Assembly (NCBI RefSeq): GCF_041435115.1
Contig: NZ_CP108046.1
Span: forward strand, 1,612,001-1,676,000
DNA: 64,000 nucleotides
Origin: Streptomyces sp. NBC_00289
GTDB taxonomy: Bacteria > Actinomycetota > Actinomycetes > Streptomycetales > Streptomycetaceae
Reading direction: 5' to 3'
The notes beneath the pieces are model-generated. The model saw only the letters and a list, made by a program, of their open reading frames with translations. It made no database searches and was not told where the DNA came from. The position numbers were made by a program, and so were the translations under genes. Below, in pieces: positions 62,596-64,000 of this stretch. Every line of letters starts with the position of its first letter. Position 1 is the first letter of the stretch.

Positions 62596-63516
62596 ATGTC
62601 CGCTGAACCACAGGCCGGCCGCACGACGAAGGCCGGGCACCCGGCACGCGTCCTCGCCCTGCCGCACCCCGGCTTCCGGGTGCCCGCCACCTGGTGGCCC
62701 GCGCTGCGCCGTACTCCCGTGTCGATGTGGCGCGACGACATCTCCGACCACGCGGCGGCTCTCACCTACTACACGGTCCTTGCCGTGCTGCCCGCGCTCC
62801 TTGCCACCGTCGTCGGGTTCGCCCTCATCAGTCCCGAGACGGCCGAGAGCTTCATCGCGCACGTCACCGCCTACGCCCCCGCGGAGTCCGCGGGTCCGCT
62901 GCACGACGCGCTGTCCCGCATGCTGCGCGGCGGCTCCGCGGCCTGGACCCTGCTGGTCACCGGCACCGTGAGCGCCCTGTGGTCCGCCTCCAGCTACCTG
63001 GCCGTGTTCCGGCGCGCCCTGCACCGGATGCACCGCGTGGAGGACCACCGGTCCCCCTGGCGCAAGGCCCACCGGATCGTATTGACCGCGCTCGCCCTGC
63101 TCGGGCTCCTCGTCGTCAGCGCCCTCGTCCTGCTGCTGAGCGGCCCGGTCGCCGAGAGCGCCGGACGCTTCTTCGGGGTCGACGCCACGGCCGCGATGGC
63201 CTGGAGCCTGCTGCGCTGGCCGCTCCTGCTGTGTCTGGTGGCGGTCCTGGTCGTCATCGTCTTCCACACCGGCCCGGCCTCCGCCCGCCGCCGGGCGCAC
63301 AGCCTGCCGGGCGGCGTCCTCGCCGCCACACTGTGGCTGGCCGTCTCCGCCGCCTTCGCGCTGTACGCGTCGGCGCTGAGCGCCTACAGCAGGCTGTACG
63401 GCTCCCTCGCCGGCCTGGTCGTCTTTCTCATCTGGCTGTGGCTGTCCAACCTCGCCCTGCTGGCCGGCGCGCAGTTCGCCGCCGAACTCAGCGGCGCTCC
63501 GGCCGACCGCGCATGA
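62596..63516 (+). CDS. YihY/BrkB-family integral membrane protein
   Basis: A 306-residue six-helix membrane protein, paralogous to the product at 51438. It shares DHAAALTYYTVLAVLPALLATVVGF near the N-terminus and YSRLYGSLAGLVVFLIWLWLSNLALLAGAQFAAEL at the C-terminal end, with RRALHRMHRVEDHRSPWRK in the middle. The role of the family is unresolved. GAGGGAG lies 8 bases before the ATG at 62596. It is divergent from the SpoIIE phosphatase gene. Confidence 0.9.
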   Translation: MSAEPQAGRTTKAGHPARVLALPHPGFRVPATWWPALRRTPVSMWRDDISDHAAALTYYTVLAVLPALLATVVGFALISPETAESFIAHVTAYAPAESAGPLHDALSRMLRGGSAAWTLLVTGTVSALWSASSYLAVFRRALHRMHRVEDHRSPWRKAHRIVLTALALLGLLVVSALVLLLSGPVAESAGRFFGVDATAAMAWSLLRWPLLLCLVAVLVVIVFHTGPASARRRAHSLPGGVLAATLWLAVSAAFALYASALSAYSRLYGSLAGLVVFLIWLWLSNLALLAGAQFAAELSGAPADRA

Positions 63517-63564
63517 GGCCGGTACGGCCGGGCCCGGGAAGCACCGGACGGCGGCCGGCCCCGT

Positions 63565-64000
63565 TCACCTCTCCCAGCGGGCGGCAGCCGCGAGGGCCAC
63601 CGCCGCCGCACCGGTGCCCAGCACGGCACCCGCGAGGACGTCACCCGGGTAGTGCACACCGGTGTGGATCCGCGAGTAGCCCACGGCGCAGGCCAGCAGG
63701 CCGAGCGGAACCGTGGCGGCCGGGAAGGTGGGCCCGACCGCCGCGGCGAAGGCCACGGCCGAGGCCGTGTGGCCCGAGGGGAAGGAGGCGGACTCCGGCA
63801 TGGGTACGTGCCGCCCCGGGAACGGCGAGTCCGCGTCGCGGTGCGGACGTGCGCGGCGTACGAGACGCTTGCCGAGCAGGTTGGCGGTCGTCGAGGCGAC
63901 GCCGATGGCGGCCACACCCAGCACGGCCGCGCGGCGCGGCCGGCCGGGGAACAGGGCCAGGAGCCCGGCCGCGGCGAAGGAGATCTTGGAGTGGTCCGCC
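63565..64000 (-). CDS. PAP2-family phosphatase, C-terminal part (cut by window edge)
   Basis: The last 144 codons of a PAP2 superfamily phosphatase; its start lies beyond the right edge. All three motifs are present: K-x6-RP in GKRLVRRARPHRD, PSGH in SASFPSGHTASAVAFA, and SR-x5-H-x3-D in YSRIHTGVHYPGD. These motifs, with the surrounding hydrophobic helices, place it among membrane lipid phosphatases acting on undecaprenyl or phosphatidic acid-like substrates. The upstream segment ADHSKISFAAAGLLALFPG confirms that the frame continues. Confidence 0.9.
   Translation of the reverse strand, partial: ADHSKISFAAAGLLALFPGRPRRAAVLGVAAIGVASTTANLLGKRLVRRARPHRDADSPFPGRHVPMPESASFPSGHTASAVAFAAAVGPTFPAATVPLGLLACAVGYSRIHTGVHYPGDVLAGAVLGTGAAAVALAAAARWER

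Overview
The window is chromosomal DNA from a high-GC actinomycete, almost certainly a Streptomyces. Codon third positions are nearly all G or C, GTG starts and 4-base ATGA/GTGA overlaps are common, and the gene families are typical of streptomycetes: a conservon (cvn) operon with cytochromes P450, DUF574 methyltransferases, orphan ATP-binding regulators, SpoIIE-type phosphatases, a Tat-exported GH46 chitosanase and FurA-KatG. There are no ribosomal RNA genes, no convincing canonical tRNA, no CRISPR array, no transposase or integrase and no large biosynthetic gene cluster. The content (secreted enzymes, stress and signalling genes, second copies of housekeeping genes) suits the accessory part of a Streptomyces chromosome. 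Nothing in the sequence fixes its map position.

Layout. 1-8.5 kb: the start of argG (cut by the window edge), a secreted SGNH esterase, a DUF574 methyltransferase, a DUF485/sodium:solute symporter pair and a TagF-like CDP-glycerol glycerophosphotransferase. 8.6-14.0 kb (minus strand): a complete conservon, cvnA-B-C-D followed by a CYP157-like and a CYP154-like P450, every junction overlapping. 14.2-18.9 kb: a three-gene operon of an unknown protein, a MoxR-type AAA+ ATPase and a VWA protein with an HExxH motif. 19.0-24.7 kb: a GT4 glycosyltransferase pair, a trypsin-like protease, an orphan ATP-binding regulator, a SigK/RskA sigma/anti-sigma pair and a secreted Trp/His repeat protein. 24.9-30.5 kb: glpF-glpK (minus strand) and furA-katG (plus strand), separated by an interval with a tRNA-like element.

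30.6-41.4 kb: a four-gene Roadblock/LC7 cluster with no G-protein or kinase, an MHS-family transporter, a cysteine-desulfurase-like/FAD-protein pair, a membrane SpoIIE phosphatase, an IclR regulator, a methyltransferase remnant, an orphan ATP-binding regulator and a histone-H1-like DNA-binding protein. 41.6-50.9 kb: an NAD-dependent DNA ligase, cytochrome bd oxidase cydAB without cydCD, an FHA-like protein, three tandem small secreted SH3-like proteins, a lipoprotein and a DEDDh exonuclease. 50.9-64 kb: an SRPBCC protein, a YihY protein, a cardiolipin-synthase-like phospholipase D, a DHA2 exporter whose stop codon lies in a 24-bp tandem repeat, a 48-residue gene, a degenerate Mrr-like membrane protein, a receptor Ser/Thr kinase, the chitosanase with a palindromic operator, a MASE1 protein next to a SpoIIE phosphatase, a second YihY protein and a PAP2 phosphatase cut by the right edge.

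Regulatory and signalling genes dominate: conservon, Roadblock cluster, two SpoIIE-type phosphatases, two HATPase anti-sigma-like proteins, SigK/RskA, Fur, IclR, PknB-like kinase, FHA and MASE1. The least explained parts are the MoxR/VWA triad, the Roadblock cluster, the Trp/His repeat protein beside sigK, the tRNA-like element, and the tandem repeat that copies a C-terminus together with its stop codon.
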